DNA of 64,000 bases from JALYZC01 sp963725645 (GTDB lineage Bacteria > Actinomycetota > Thermoleophilia > Solirubrobacterales > Solirubrobacteraceae), in assembly GCA_963725645.1 (NCBI GenBank), contig CAVRZD010000006.1, positions 62,001 to 126,000 of the forward strand. The letters are read 5' to 3'. Positions within the stretch are counted from its first letter, which is position 1; each line of letters starts with the position of its first letter. Positions 49,754-58,022 of the stretch are shown piece by piece. The notes beneath the pieces were generated by a model that was not told the DNA's origin, did not search any database, and saw only the letters and a list, made by a program, of their open reading frames with translations. The position numbers and the translations under genes are program-made.

Positions 49754-50193
49754 ATGTCGCAGGAGAACTTGGATGTCGTCCGTCGCTGGATTGCGGCCAC
49801 GAGCGCAGGGCCCCAGGGAGCACGGGCGGCCATTGCGGAACTCTGGGACGCCGACGCCGACTACTACCCGGCCCGCAAATTTCCGGAGGCGCAGCCCTGC
49901 CACGGCGCGGGGGAGGTCTCGCAGTTCTTCTCCCGCTGGCTGGAAACGTGGTCTCGCTTGGACTGGACGGTTCAGGACCTGATCGACATGGGCGATGATC
50001 GCGTCCTGGCCTGCCTCAACATGCACGCCGAGGGTCGCGGGAGTGGGATGAAGCTCGAGGCCGATCTCTACCTGTGCGCGTGGTTGCGGCGCGGGCGCCT
50101 AATTCGGCAAGAGGACCACTTGACCTTAGGGGAGCCCTTCACGCGCTGGGATTTGAGGGTGGAACCCTCGAAGCCGTGGGACTGCGGGAGTAG
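49754..50193 (+). pseudogene. SnoaL/NTF2-like gene, frameshift near the end (member 13)
   Basis: MSQENLDVVRRWIAATSAGP start directly after member 12. The reading is normal to EDHLTL near 50125; then the expected ALHALGFEGGTLEAVGLRE and stop (50193) lie in another frame. In the original frame translation continues into the R-block to 50263. The shift affects only the last 22 residues, so a partly working protein is conceivable. Confidence 0.65.
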
Positions 50194-50269
50194 GCGACCG
50201 CTCACGTCGGCACCGGGACCCGCAGCGGCGGGATCGGAACCGCCGCGACAAAGTGGGACTTAGAGGAAG
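50194..50269 (+). repeat. R-block copy n
   Basis: Full copy with the common hairpin, between members 13 and 14. Confidence 0.8.
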
Positions 50270-50310
50270 CTGTGGCGCTGCGCGGGCCAGCCGGGGATAC
50301 TGGGCGGGCG

Positions 50311-50715
50311 ATGTCGCAGGAGAACGTCGAGTTTCTCCGTCGCGCCTACGATGCGTTCAACGAGGGAGACCCGTCGGTCTTCTTGGATCACTACGACCCG
50401 GACATCGTGCTTTGGGTATCGCCTGACCGTCCCGAGAGCGGATGCTTCCTTGGCAGGCAGGCTGTGGAGCGGTGGTTCGCGGAGTTCTTCGCGCCGTTCG
50501 GTCGCAGCGTTCGAGTCGAGCCTGAGGAGTTCATCGAGGTGGGGGATTCGGTGGTCGTGCTCACCACCGAGCGGGCCGAAGGCCGCCAGAGCGGCGCCGA
50601 GGTCAGCAGCCAGCAGCATCCCCTCATCTACACGCGGCGTGCGGGCAAGATCATCCGCATCGATGTCCGTGCCGGGCGTACCGACGCCCTCGCAGCCGTG
50701 GGGCTGCGGGAGTAG
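50311..50715 (+). CDS. SnoaL/NTF2-like protein, cassette member 14
   Basis: 134 residues. MSQENVEFLRRAYDAFNEGD, DPDIVLWVSPDRPESGCFLG, EFIEVGDSVVVLTTERAEGR, and ALAAVGLRE. Intact, full promoter block (GATACTGGGCGGGCG-ATG). The WVSPDRPESG segment differs strongly from other members, so its pocket is likely different. Confidence 0.85.
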   Translation: MSQENVEFLRRAYDAFNEGDPSVFLDHYDPDIVLWVSPDRPESGCFLGRQAVERWFAEFFAPFGRSVRVEPEEFIEVGDSVVVLTTERAEGRQSGAEVSSQQHPLIYTRRAGKIIRIDVRAGRTDALAAVGLRE

Positions 50716-50790
50716 GCGACCGCTCACCCGCACACCGGGACCCGCAGCCGCGGGATCGGAACCGCCGAGCCAAAGTGGGTCGTAGAGGAA
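50716..50790 (+). repeat. R-block copy o (terminal type)
   Basis: Left part CTCACCCGCACACC as in j and k. Followed by TGTCTTACGTCAAGTTGTACCC, cut here to: TGTCTTACGTCAAG, the tail shared with copies c and d. No cassette gene follows. Confidence 0.75.
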
Positions 50791-50812
50791 TGTCTTACGT
50801 CAAGTTGTACCC

Positions 50813-51256
50813 CGCAGTTTGCGGGCTTTGGGGCCGGCGTCCCGGATCGAGGCAGCTGCTGGTCTGCGTGGGAGCAGCAGCGACGGCGTCCCCTGGTGCT
50901 TTCCCACCTATGCCTGCGCGGCCCGGCGGTGCGTGCCGCTTTCGTTCGGGGCGGAAGACCGGTGCGGCGGTTGGCGCGGCCAGCCCGAGGGCTCCTGCTC
51001 TCCGCGCGAAGCGCGGGAAGCCTGGAGTAATGAAGCCGCGCCTGCGGTCATCGAGCGCGGCCTTCAGAATCGCCAGCGGCTCGCTCCGTCAGGCTCGCGC
51101 AGCCCGACGCCGAACACGGTCTCGACGTTGACGCGAGAGGTGCCACGGAGGCGGCCCGGCGCTCTGCGCGCTGTACGGGGCCGTGATCGCGTCACCGTCC
51201 CTTTCCGAGCCTGGTCGAGGAACTCGCCCCGCGGCGTAGGGGCTGCCCGTGGACTA
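50813..51256. other. Gap without a supported gene
   Basis: About 440 bp after the terminal-type R-block. Frames are low-complexity. A short hairpin CCGCGC-GAA-GCGCGG lies near 51002-51016. Nothing else recognised. Confidence 0.4.
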
Positions 51257-51769
51257 CTAGGTCTGGACCGGCTGGAGCAACCGGTGCGGCTTGCGCAGAG
51301 CGATCGCGACGGGATCATCTCGGAGCTTGCCACGGCCACGGCGGGGCTCCGTGAGGATGTCCTCCGGGCCGGGCGTCACGCCGCATTGGGCGCAGAAGCC
51401 CCTGTCGTCCAGCCTGGTGCCGCATGCGGCGTGCCTGAACAAGCGGCTGTTCGGATGGCGATTGTGGCCGCCCCACACCAGAAGTGCATGTAGCGCGGGC
51501 CAAAGGCCACGACCGGCGGCCGTCAGCTCGTAGAGGTGGCGGCCAGCGTGTTCCGGATCGGGCCGGCGCTCGAGGATGCCATCTTCGACCAGCCCACTCA
51601 GCCGGTCCGAGAGCACGGCCTTCGGGATGTCCAGATGCGCCTGGAAGTCATTGAAGCGGCGCACACCGTAGAAGGCGTCGCGAACGATCAGCAAGGTCCA
51701 ACGCTCTCCGACGACCTCTAGCGCGCGGGCAAGCGAGCAGTCCTGGCGTGCGTAGTCATTGCCGAGCAT
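51257..51769 (-). CDS. HxlR-family transcriptional regulator with zinc-ribbon tail
   Basis: 170 residues from ATG 51769. CSLARALEVVGERWTLLIVR is the HxlR N-terminal block with its Cys; RRFNDFQAHLDIPKAVLSDR is the recognition helix region; a C-terminal CGTRLDDRGFCAQCG is a likely zinc ribbon. It is divergent to the MFS gene and probably controls it. An upstream ATG (51802) lies inside an operator and is not preferred. Confidence 0.88.
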   Translation of the reverse strand: MLGNDYARQDCSLARALEVVGERWTLLIVRDAFYGVRRFNDFQAHLDIPKAVLSDRLSGLVEDGILERRPDPEHAGRHLYELTAAGRGLWPALHALLVWGGHNRHPNSRLFRHAACGTRLDDRGFCAQCGVTPGPEDILTEPRRGRGKLRDDPVAIALRKPHRLLQPVQT

Positions 51770-51791
51770 CATGGCGATTATAGCGAGGCAC

Positions 51792-51808
51792 GGTTCGATC
51801 ATTGAACT
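51792..51808. promoter_or_regulatory. Operator 1 for the HxlR/MFS pair
   Basis: GGTTCGATCATTGAACT, an imperfect palindrome (GTTC-N7-GAAC), repeated 36 bp further on. Confidence 0.6.
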
Positions 51809-51827
51809 TCTATGCTAACGTGCGACC

Positions 51828-51844
51828 GGTTCTATCACTGAACT
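51828..51844. promoter_or_regulatory. Operator 2 for the HxlR/MFS pair
   Basis: GGTTCTATCACTGAACT, 15 of 17 bases as operator 1. TATGCT (51811-51816) lies between the two and may be the -10 box of the MFS gene, so a dimer pair bound here would block it. Confidence 0.6.
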
Positions 51845-51860
51845 CGTCGAAGGAGGCTCA

Positions 51861-53102
51861 ATGGCAGCGAAGCAAGCACCGATCAGAGACAGAGCCGTGC
51901 TCATGCTGCCGCGGATGGCGTGGGTGCCGGTAGCGGCGGTGCTGCTGGCCACGGGCTGGGGCTCCAATCAGTTCACCCCGATGCTGCTGGTCTATAGCCA
52001 TACGCTCGGCCTGGGCACCGGAACCCTGCAGGCGATGTTCGGCTTCTACGCGCTCGGTCTGATCCCGGGACTTCTGCTCGCGGGACCGTTGTCGGACGCC
52101 CGCGGACGGCGCACTGTCGTCGTGCCCGCCGCCGTGATCTCGCTCGCGGCCAGCGTGTTTCTCCTCGCGGGCGCAAACGGTGTCGCGCTGCTATTTGTCG
52201 GGCGCCTGCTCGCGGGCGTGAGTAGCGGCGCCGTCTTCGGTGCTGGCACGGCCTGGCTGCGCGAAGTTTCCCGGCCGCCCTTGGGAGGGGCGAGCGATCA
52301 GGCGGCGGCGCGGCGAGTGGTGGTCGCCATGACGGCCGGGTTTGCCCTGGGGCCGCTGGTGGCGGGGCTGCTCGCGCAGTGGGCGCCGGCTCCGAGGATC
52401 GTGCCGTATCTGCCTCACGTAGCGCTGATGGCCGTCGTGCTCGTGTCGCTCCGAACCACCCCCGAGACGGTGACCTCCAGCGTCCGACGCGTGAGCTTCT
52501 CTCTTCCCGGCGTCCTCAGCGCGCGGTTCCGCGGAGTGGTGGGGCCGATGGCGCCGTGGGTGTTCGCAGCGCCGGCGATCGCCTTCGCCCTGCTGCCGAG
52601 CGTCGTCGGTGCCGAGGACGCAACCGACGGCATCGCCCTGACGGCCGGGATCACCGCACTGTGTGCCTTGGCGGGCGTGCTGATTCAGCCGCTGGCGCGC
52701 CGCCTGGACGCCGGCCCCGAGAACAACCGTGCCGCGACGACTGGACTGCTGGTGTTGGTTGCAGGCCTGGCGCTCGGCGCTTTCACGGCAGAGGTGGGCC
52801 AGACCTGGATGCTGGTGCCCTGCGCGGTCGTGCTCGGCAGCGCGTACGGCCTTTGCCTGGTCGCCGGTCTGATCGAGATCCAGCGCCTTGCCGACCCGCG
52901 CGCGCTCGCCAGCCTGACCGCGGCGTACTACGCGCTGACCTACCTGGGGTTCGCCGCTCCATATCTGCTCACGCTGGCCGCTCACCTGACCAGCTACTCG
53001 ACGCTGCTGATGATTGCCGCGGCCCTCGCACTCGGTACCGCTGTGCTGATCACCCGGTGGAAGTCGACGATGTCCTCGCTGCCCCGGACGGGCGCGTCGT
53101 GA
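51861..53102 (+). CDS. MFS transporter, fused at its end to a broken NTF2 cassette
   Basis: 413 residues with about 12 membrane helices; AAGGAGG before ATG 51861. GPLSDARGRRTVV is MFS motif A; LLFVGRLLAGVSSGAVFG follows. Likely a drug or metabolite exporter controlled by the divergent HxlR protein. The last residues (RWKSTMSSLPRTGAS) are coded by the out-of-frame start of an NTF2 remnant, so the native C-terminus was lost on insertion. Confidence 0.85.
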   Translation: MAAKQAPIRDRAVLMLPRMAWVPVAAVLLATGWGSNQFTPMLLVYSHTLGLGTGTLQAMFGFYALGLIPGLLLAGPLSDARGRRTVVVPAAVISLAASVFLLAGANGVALLFVGRLLAGVSSGAVFGAGTAWLREVSRPPLGGASDQAAARRVVVAMTAGFALGPLVAGLLAQWAPAPRIVPYLPHVALMAVVLVSLRTTPETVTSSVRRVSFSLPGVLSARFRGVVGPMAPWVFAAPAIAFALLPSVVGAEDATDGIALTAGITALCALAGVLIQPLARRLDAGPENNRAATTGLLVLVAGLALGAFTAEVGQTWMLVPCAVVLGSAYGLCLVAGLIEIQRLADPRALASLTAAYYALTYLGFAAPYLLTLAAHLTSYSTLLMIAAALALGTAVLITRWKSTMSSLPRTGAS

Positions 53103-53257
53103 GCCTGATCCATCACCGGGGGAAGGGTCGGGAGAGCGGCCTGTCGTTGGACATACAGATGGCTCAGATCGCGACGCTCTGCGACGGCAAGATCACATGG
53201 CTCGACAACTACGATGACCGCGCCGAGGCCCTCGAAGTCGTGGGGCTGCGGGAGTAG
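53057..53257 (+). pseudogene. 3' half of an SnoaL/NTF2-like cassette gene (member 15)
   Basis: Frame: VEVDDVLAAPDGRVVSLIHH, RGKGRESGLSLDIQMAQIAT, LCDGKITWLDNYDDRAEALE, VVGLRE and stop, followed by R-block p. The 5' half is replaced by the MFS gene, with a 46-bp overlap in a different frame. Confidence 0.75.
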
Positions 53258-53333
53258 GCGACCGCTCACGCCGGCACCGGGACCCGCAGCGGCGGGATCG
53301 GAACCGCCGCGCCAAAGTGGGTCGTAGAGGAAG
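53258..53333 (+). repeat. R-block copy p
   Basis: Full copy, common hairpin, last of the array; chromosomal genes follow. Confidence 0.8.
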
Positions 53334-53486
53334 CTGAAGGTTCGTCCGTTGCATCGTCGAGCAGGGAAGTGGACGCGCTCTGTCGGCGCGGGGTAAGCGG
53401 CCTTCCGAGCCGCGCTGGGTTCGACTCGTCGTCGCGCGGCTCGAGTTGGCGTTTCGCGGGTCTAAGGCCGCGGCCAGCCTTGTAGC

Positions 53487-54671
53487 GTGTCGGTTGTGGT
53501 TGACCGTGCCTCGTCGAGCGATGTCAGTGCGCGGCGGTGCGGCATGGCCGTCGCGGCGGTGTGCCTGTTGGTCTGGCTCCTCGCCGCGGCGCCGGCGGGT
53601 GCCCGGACGACGGCGCTGCGGGTCGAGGCTACGGGCGCGCCGAAGTACGTCCGCGGTAGCGACGGGCGCGAGCACATCGAATACGACTTGGTCATCACCA
53701 ACGCGTTCTCCGCCGAGGCGACGCTCAAGTCGCTCGAGGTGCGCGGCGACGGGAAGCGGCTGCTCACGCTCAAGGGCGATGCGCTCACGGCCGCGACGCT
53801 CCGGTTGTTCAGCTCGACGCCGACCGTGAGCATCGCTGCCGCCTCGACCGCAGTGACCTATGTCGACGTGGTGCTGCCGCGCTCGGCTGGTCGTAGGGTG
53901 CCTCGGCGCTTGACGAACCGACTTCGGTACGCGATCCCGGCGGACGCGCCGCTGCGGTCGGTGATCGGAAGCACGACCGTCGATGCGCCTGACCTGCGCA
54001 CCGACCGACGCGCTCCGATCGTGATCGCTTCACCGTTGCGGGGCTCCGGCTGGTTGAACGCCAACGGGTGCTGTGGCGATTTCACCTCGCCCCATCGGAA
54101 TACCGTGCTGTCGTCGAACGGGTCCTACGTCACGTTTGAGCTCTTCGCGGTCGACTGGGTCCGCCTCGTCGACGGCCTGCTCTACACGGGCGATGGCAGG
54201 CAGAACCGCGACTGGCCGGCCTACGGCGCCGCGCTCTACGCCGTGGCTGATGGCACCGTGGTCTCAACCGTCAACAACAAGCCAGACATCCCGCCGCGCG
54301 CGAATCCAGACCTCAAGTCACCCGAGGACTACGGGGGCAACAACGTGATCATCAAGATCGGGACGGGCCGGTACGCGACCTATGCGCACCTGCAGCCCGG
54401 TTCGGTCCGCGTCAAGCGCGGCCAGCGCGTGCGCACCGGGCAGCAGATCGGCCGGCTCGGAAACAGCGGCAACACGGACGCGCCGCACCTGCACTTCGGA
54501 ATCCAGAACGGTCCCAGTTTCTTCTCCGACAGCCTGCCGTTCGAGATCGACCACTTCACGCTGGAGGGAACCGCCGACCCGGCCTCGACACCGCCGAGGG
54601 TCACCGTGATCGGCACGCCGCACCGGGAACGCCGGGCGCACCCGCTCATCGGCTCGGTGATCAAACGTTGA
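53487..54671 (+). CDS. Secreted M23-family metallopeptidase
   Basis: 394 residues from GTG 53487; GTG 53496 fits better with TAGCGT (7 nt upstream) as a leaderless start. Signal peptide MAVAAVCLLVWLLAAAPAGA. C-terminal LytM domain: CCGDFTSPHRN in place of the usual first ligands, ALYAVADGTVVS, GGNNVIIKIGTGRYATYAHL, VRTGQQIGRLGNSGNTDAPH and HLHFGI with the HxH zinc ligands. It cleaves peptide bonds in cell wall or other Gly-rich substrates. Confidence 0.88.
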   Translation: MSVVVDRASSSDVSARRCGMAVAAVCLLVWLLAAAPAGARTTALRVEATGAPKYVRGSDGREHIEYDLVITNAFSAEATLKSLEVRGDGKRLLTLKGDALTAATLRLFSSTPTVSIAAASTAVTYVDVVLPRSAGRRVPRRLTNRLRYAIPADAPLRSVIGSTTVDAPDLRTDRRAPIVIASPLRGSGWLNANGCCGDFTSPHRNTVLSSNGSYVTFELFAVDWVRLVDGLLYTGDGRQNRDWPAYGAALYAVADGTVVSTVNNKPDIPPRANPDLKSPEDYGGNNVIIKIGTGRYATYAHLQPGSVRVKRGQRVRTGQQIGRLGNSGNTDAPHLHFGIQNGPSFFSDSLPFEIDHFTLEGTADPASTPPRVTVIGTPHRERRAHPLIGSVIKR

Positions 54672-54808
54672 GCTGCCCACTTTCGGGACCGGGTTCGTGC
54701 GAGGTGTAGTGTCGTCATGCCGGTAAGGAGCCCTGATTTCAACCACCGGCGACGCAACTCCATGATGCAGCGAGCGCCTACGCCTGCAGATCAGGCCCCG
54801 AGGCGCGG

Positions 54809-56170
54809 TTAGCGAACGATCGTGAAGCTGGCGGTGGCGGCTCGGCCGGTCTTGCCGTTGGCCTTCGGGGTGGCGACGAGCAGGTACTTGCCGGGGGCGA
54901 GGCGCTTGCCGTTGAGGCGGCCGGTGAAGCGGAACTTGTTCGTGCCCGCCACCCCGGTGCGGGTGAAGCTGCCCCTCAGCGTGACGACCCGCGTGCACTT
55001 CCTACTCCTTGCGTTCTTCTTGGTCTGCGGGTCGCAGGTGGTCTTCTTGCCGTGCTTGACCTTCCTGCCGGCTTGGGCCTGCTGCACGGTGAAGCGCACG
55101 CTGGCCGCCTCGTTGAGCGTGTAGGTGACCTTCGTCCCGTAGCGGCGCTTGGCGGCGAGGGCACTGGGCCCGCTCGGTGCTGCCGGAAACGTATTGGGCG
55201 AAAGCGTCTCTCGGCTGACCGCTGCCACTGCGACCCCTCCGCCGCCGCCTCCGCCGGACCCCGGACCCGACCCGGGGCCGGCGGGGGGCATCCACGTCAG
55301 CACAATCCCCGGCGCGGCGCCGGGGGCAGCCGTCTGCAGGTTCCCGCCGGAGGGCGCGAGCGACGAGCCGCCGCCGCCACCTCCACCACCGGCGTACGCC
55401 TGAAAGGAGCCGTCCGACCCGGAGTTCCCCGAGCCGCCCCCGCCACCTCCGAAGACACCGCCGCCGCCGCCACCACCGCCTTCGTGCTGATTGAAGGAGC
55501 CGGTGTGATTGCCGCCGGCGCCGCCGGTCGGGCTGCTCCCATTGTCACCCGCGTCGAATCCGGATCCGCCGGTTCCGCCGGCGCCGGCCGTGCCGGGCTG
55601 CCCGCCGCTCCCACCGCTGACGGGGGTGTCCGATGTGCCATCGGTGCCGCGCGCGCCGGCGCCGCCGCCGGGCCCGCCTGCCAGTCTCGGGAAGGTGGTG
55701 CCATTGGAGACGAAGCCATCCGCTCCCGCGCCGCCGCCGCCCGCTGCGATGACAGCAACCGGGCACAGGACCCCCTGGCAGGCCAATACCCGCGTCGCGC
55801 CGCCACCGCCGCCGGCCGAGTAGCCGCCGGTGCCACCATCGGGTGCGCCGCCCCCGCCGTTGGTACCGGCGGTCGCATTCGCTCTCCCGCCGTTGGCTGC
55901 GACGGTGAGCTGCAGCTGTTCGCCTGGGAACACCGCGACCGTGCCGGTCACCAGCGCGCCGCGACCGCCTGCGACGAGAGTCGTACCGGTGCCGTTGGTG
56001 AGGTCTCCGCCCGCGCCCGCGGTCGCGCTCACGCTCAGCGAGCTGACGCCAGCAGGGACCGCGAAGGCGATCGTCCCCGGCGTCGTGTCGACGAACGAAT
56101 CCGCGCTTGCAGCCGGAGCCATCGCGCCCAACGCGACGACCGGCAGGAGCGTCGCCAGCGAAAGACGCAT
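54809..56170 (-). CDS. Glycine-rich secreted protein
   Basis: 453 residues from ATG 56170 (the frame continues upstream but without signal). Signal peptide MRLSLATLLPVVALGAMAPA. TIAFAVPAGVSSLSVSATAG is a beta-sandwich lead, then about 200 residues of Gly/Ala-rich sequence (GGGGGG runs), and a C-terminal Ig-like domain (KRRYGTKVTYTLNEAASVRF, KFRFTGRLNGKRLAPGKYLL) of a type seen repeatedly in Thermoleophilia exported proteins. Possibly a surface structural protein. Confidence 0.75.
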   Translation of the reverse strand: MRLSLATLLPVVALGAMAPAASADSFVDTTPGTIAFAVPAGVSSLSVSATAGAGGDLTNGTGTTLVAGGRGALVTGTVAVFPGEQLQLTVAANGGRANATAGTNGGGGAPDGGTGGYSAGGGGGATRVLACQGVLCPVAVIAAGGGGAGADGFVSNGTTFPRLAGGPGGGAGARGTDGTSDTPVSGGSGGQPGTAGAGGTGGSGFDAGDNGSSPTGGAGGNHTGSFNQHEGGGGGGGGVFGGGGGGSGNSGSDGSFQAYAGGGGGGGGSSLAPSGGNLQTAAPGAAPGIVLTWMPPAGPGSGPGSGGGGGGGVAVAAVSRETLSPNTFPAAPSGPSALAAKRRYGTKVTYTLNEAASVRFTVQQAQAGRKVKHGKKTTCDPQTKKNARSRKCTRVVTLRGSFTRTGVAGTNKFRFTGRLNGKRLAPGKYLLVATPKANGKTGRAATASFTIVR

Positions 56171-56242
56171 CACACCCAGTGTCGCAGGTCCCCGCATCAA
56201 TGCCGGGTGGCCATCGCGCGCAGGCGTGACCTGGCCGCCGGC

Positions 56243-56272
56243 GGGGTCCCCGGTTCGAGTCCGGGCGTCGGC
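56243..56272 (+). other. tRNA-Thr 3' fragment (att scar)
   Basis: 30 bp identical to the tRNA-Thr T-arm and acceptor 3' part. No tRNA 5' half. Second isolated scar of this att core outside the island. Confidence 0.7.
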
Positions 56273-56312
56273 CTTGCCGCAGCGTCGCGCCGCTCGAGGC
56301 CGGAAAACGTCG

Positions 56313-56693
56313 TCAGCTCGCCGCGTCCAGCGCGGCCTGCAGAGCCGCGAGGTCGGCCGCGCCGAAGACCACACGATCTCGGGTGGCGACGTAGACGAGA
56401 TCGAGGTCGACCCCGGCCCGGGCGATCTTGCGGGTGAGGTCGGCCAGGACCCCGGGGCGGTCCTCCACATCGACCACCACGACCTCGCGCTCGCGGGTGA
56501 CCGCGAGCTGGGAGATGGCCAACGCATGCTTCGCAGCCTCGGCGTGCGGGACGAGGATGTGGAGCTCAGCCCGTTCGCCCGGGCCGACGCACGTGGCCGC
56601 GGCGATGTTCACGCCGGCATCGCTGATCGCGGCCGCGACCCGGGCCAGCGCCCCGGGGGTGTTCTCCACGTCGATGACCAGGTCGACTGCCAT
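56313..56693 (-). CDS. Tandem ACT-domain protein
   Basis: 126 residues with two ACT repeats: VDLVIDVENTPGALARVAAA and REVVVVDVEDRPGVLADLTR, each followed by the I/AG-V-N/D segment (DAGVNIAA, RAGVDLDL). ACT pairs bind amino acids and regulate metabolism. No enzyme domain attached. Confidence 0.85.
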   Translation of the reverse strand: MAVDLVIDVENTPGALARVAAAISDAGVNIAAATCVGPGERAELHILVPHAEAAKHALAISQLAVTREREVVVVDVEDRPGVLADLTRKIARAGVDLDLVYVATRDRVVFGAADLAALQAALDAAS

Positions 56694-56772
56694 GTGGCCT
56701 GCGGCGTCAGCCTACCTAGCCGGCATTCGCCGGTCAGACGATCCGCCGAATGACGCCACGTAGACTCCGGCC

Positions 56773-57987
56773 ATGCCGCTGCTGAGCGCCAACCCCATGT
56801 GGGAGAAGTTCGCGACGCGGACGCTGTTCTCGGCGTCCTACGGCGGGGCCGACTTCGGCGAGTGCCAGGCGACGATGGCGCGGATCGGCGACGACGGCGA
56901 CGCCGACGCCTGGTACCGCGAGTGGCTCGCAACCGCCGACCAGCTCGCGGAGACGGCCGCGACGAGCGAGGCCGGCGGCCACGCCGTCAGCGCCCGCGAG
57001 GCATACGTGCGCGCGGCCGGCTACTACCGCACGGCCTTCCAGCCGCTCTTCGGCGCGCCCGTCGATCCGCGGCTGCGCGCTGCCTTCGACAAGGAGTCGG
57101 ACGTGCTGGCGGCGGCGGCCCGCCTGGCCGACCCGCCGGTCGAGATGGTCGAGATCCCCTTCGAGGACGGGAGCCTGCCCGGCATGCTCACGCAGCCGGC
57201 GGGCAACGGGCCGGTGCGGGGCACGATCGTGCACACCAACGGCTACGACTCCGACCTGAGCGAGATGTACGTCGCGCACGTCCCGGCGGCGATCGAGCGC
57301 GGCTACCGGATCCTGCTCTTCGACGGCCCCGGCCAGGGCCGCAACCTCATCCGCGACGGCAAGCCGATCCGGCACGATTGGGAGGCCGTCGTCGGTCCCG
57401 TCATCGACTGGGTCGTCGAGCAGCCGGGCGTCGACCCCGATCGCATCGTGCTCGCCGGCTGGAGCTTCGGCGGCTTCCTTGCGCCGCGCGCCGCCGCCTT
57501 CCAGCCCCGGCTGGCCGCCCTGATCGCCGACCCCGGCCAGTGGGATCAGCGCGATGCGATGGTCCCGATGCTTCCGCTCACCGATGAACAGAAGAAGGAC
57601 TTCCCGGACATCGACCCACATGCGCTGGACGAGATGGACGAATGGCTGTCCGGACCCGAAGGCGATCCGATGCTCCGCTGGAGCTTGCTCCACCGGGGCC
57701 CGTGGGTGCACGACAAGCCCACGCTGTTCGCGACGCTCGCCGAGCTCGCCCGCTTCCGCGTGTCCGACGTGGCTGACCGGATCGCCTGCCCGACCCTGCT
57801 GACCCAGGCCGAGGACGACCCCGTCAGCAAGTCCGCCGCGAAGCTCTACGACGCGCTGACCGTCGAGCGCAAGACGCTGATCAAGTTCACCGAAGCCGAG
57901 GGCGCCGGAGACCACTGCGAGGCCAGCGGACGCCGCCGCTTCCACCAGCGCGCTTACGACTGGCTCGACGAGACGCTGGCCTCCTAG
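56773..57987 (+). CDS. Alpha/beta hydrolase (DAP2/pseudooxynicotine-hydrolase-like)
   Basis: 404 residues; TAGACT with 6 nt to ATG, leaderless. An N-terminal helical lid (ATADQLAETAATSEAGGHAV, YVRAAGYYRTAFQPLFG) and the hydrolase core: HTNGYDSDL (oxyanion loop), GWSFGGF (Ser nucleophile), LTQAEDDPVS (Asp), GDHCEASGR (His). C-C or amide bond hydrolysis is typical for the group. Confidence 0.88.
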   Translation: MPLLSANPMWEKFATRTLFSASYGGADFGECQATMARIGDDGDADAWYREWLATADQLAETAATSEAGGHAVSAREAYVRAAGYYRTAFQPLFGAPVDPRLRAAFDKESDVLAAAARLADPPVEMVEIPFEDGSLPGMLTQPAGNGPVRGTIVHTNGYDSDLSEMYVAHVPAAIERGYRILLFDGPGQGRNLIRDGKPIRHDWEAVVGPVIDWVVEQPGVDPDRIVLAGWSFGGFLAPRAAAFQPRLAALIADPGQWDQRDAMVPMLPLTDEQKKDFPDIDPHALDEMDEWLSGPEGDPMLRWSLLHRGPWVHDKPTLFATLAELARFRVSDVADRIACPTLLTQAEDDPVSKSAAKLYDALTVERKTLIKFTEAEGAGDHCEASGRRRFHQRAYDWLDETLAS

Positions 57988-58022
57988 CCCGTAGCGACCG
58001 CGTCGTGCTGGCGCTCCTGGCC

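Noticed and set aside
13502..53333. R-blocks as a CRISPR array
   Set aside because: Copies are 76 bp and hundreds of bases apart with genes between; no cas genes; spacing is irregular.
36181..53333. A true integron with attC sites
   Set aside because: No GTTRRRY core or attC-like paired sites in the R-block, and no IntI-type integrase in the window; the only tyrosine recombinase belongs to the tRNA island.
55052..56437. 461-residue + strand ORF over the Gly-rich gene
   Set aside because: Complement of GGC/GCC repeats; low-complexity Ala/Gly/Arg with no homology pattern.
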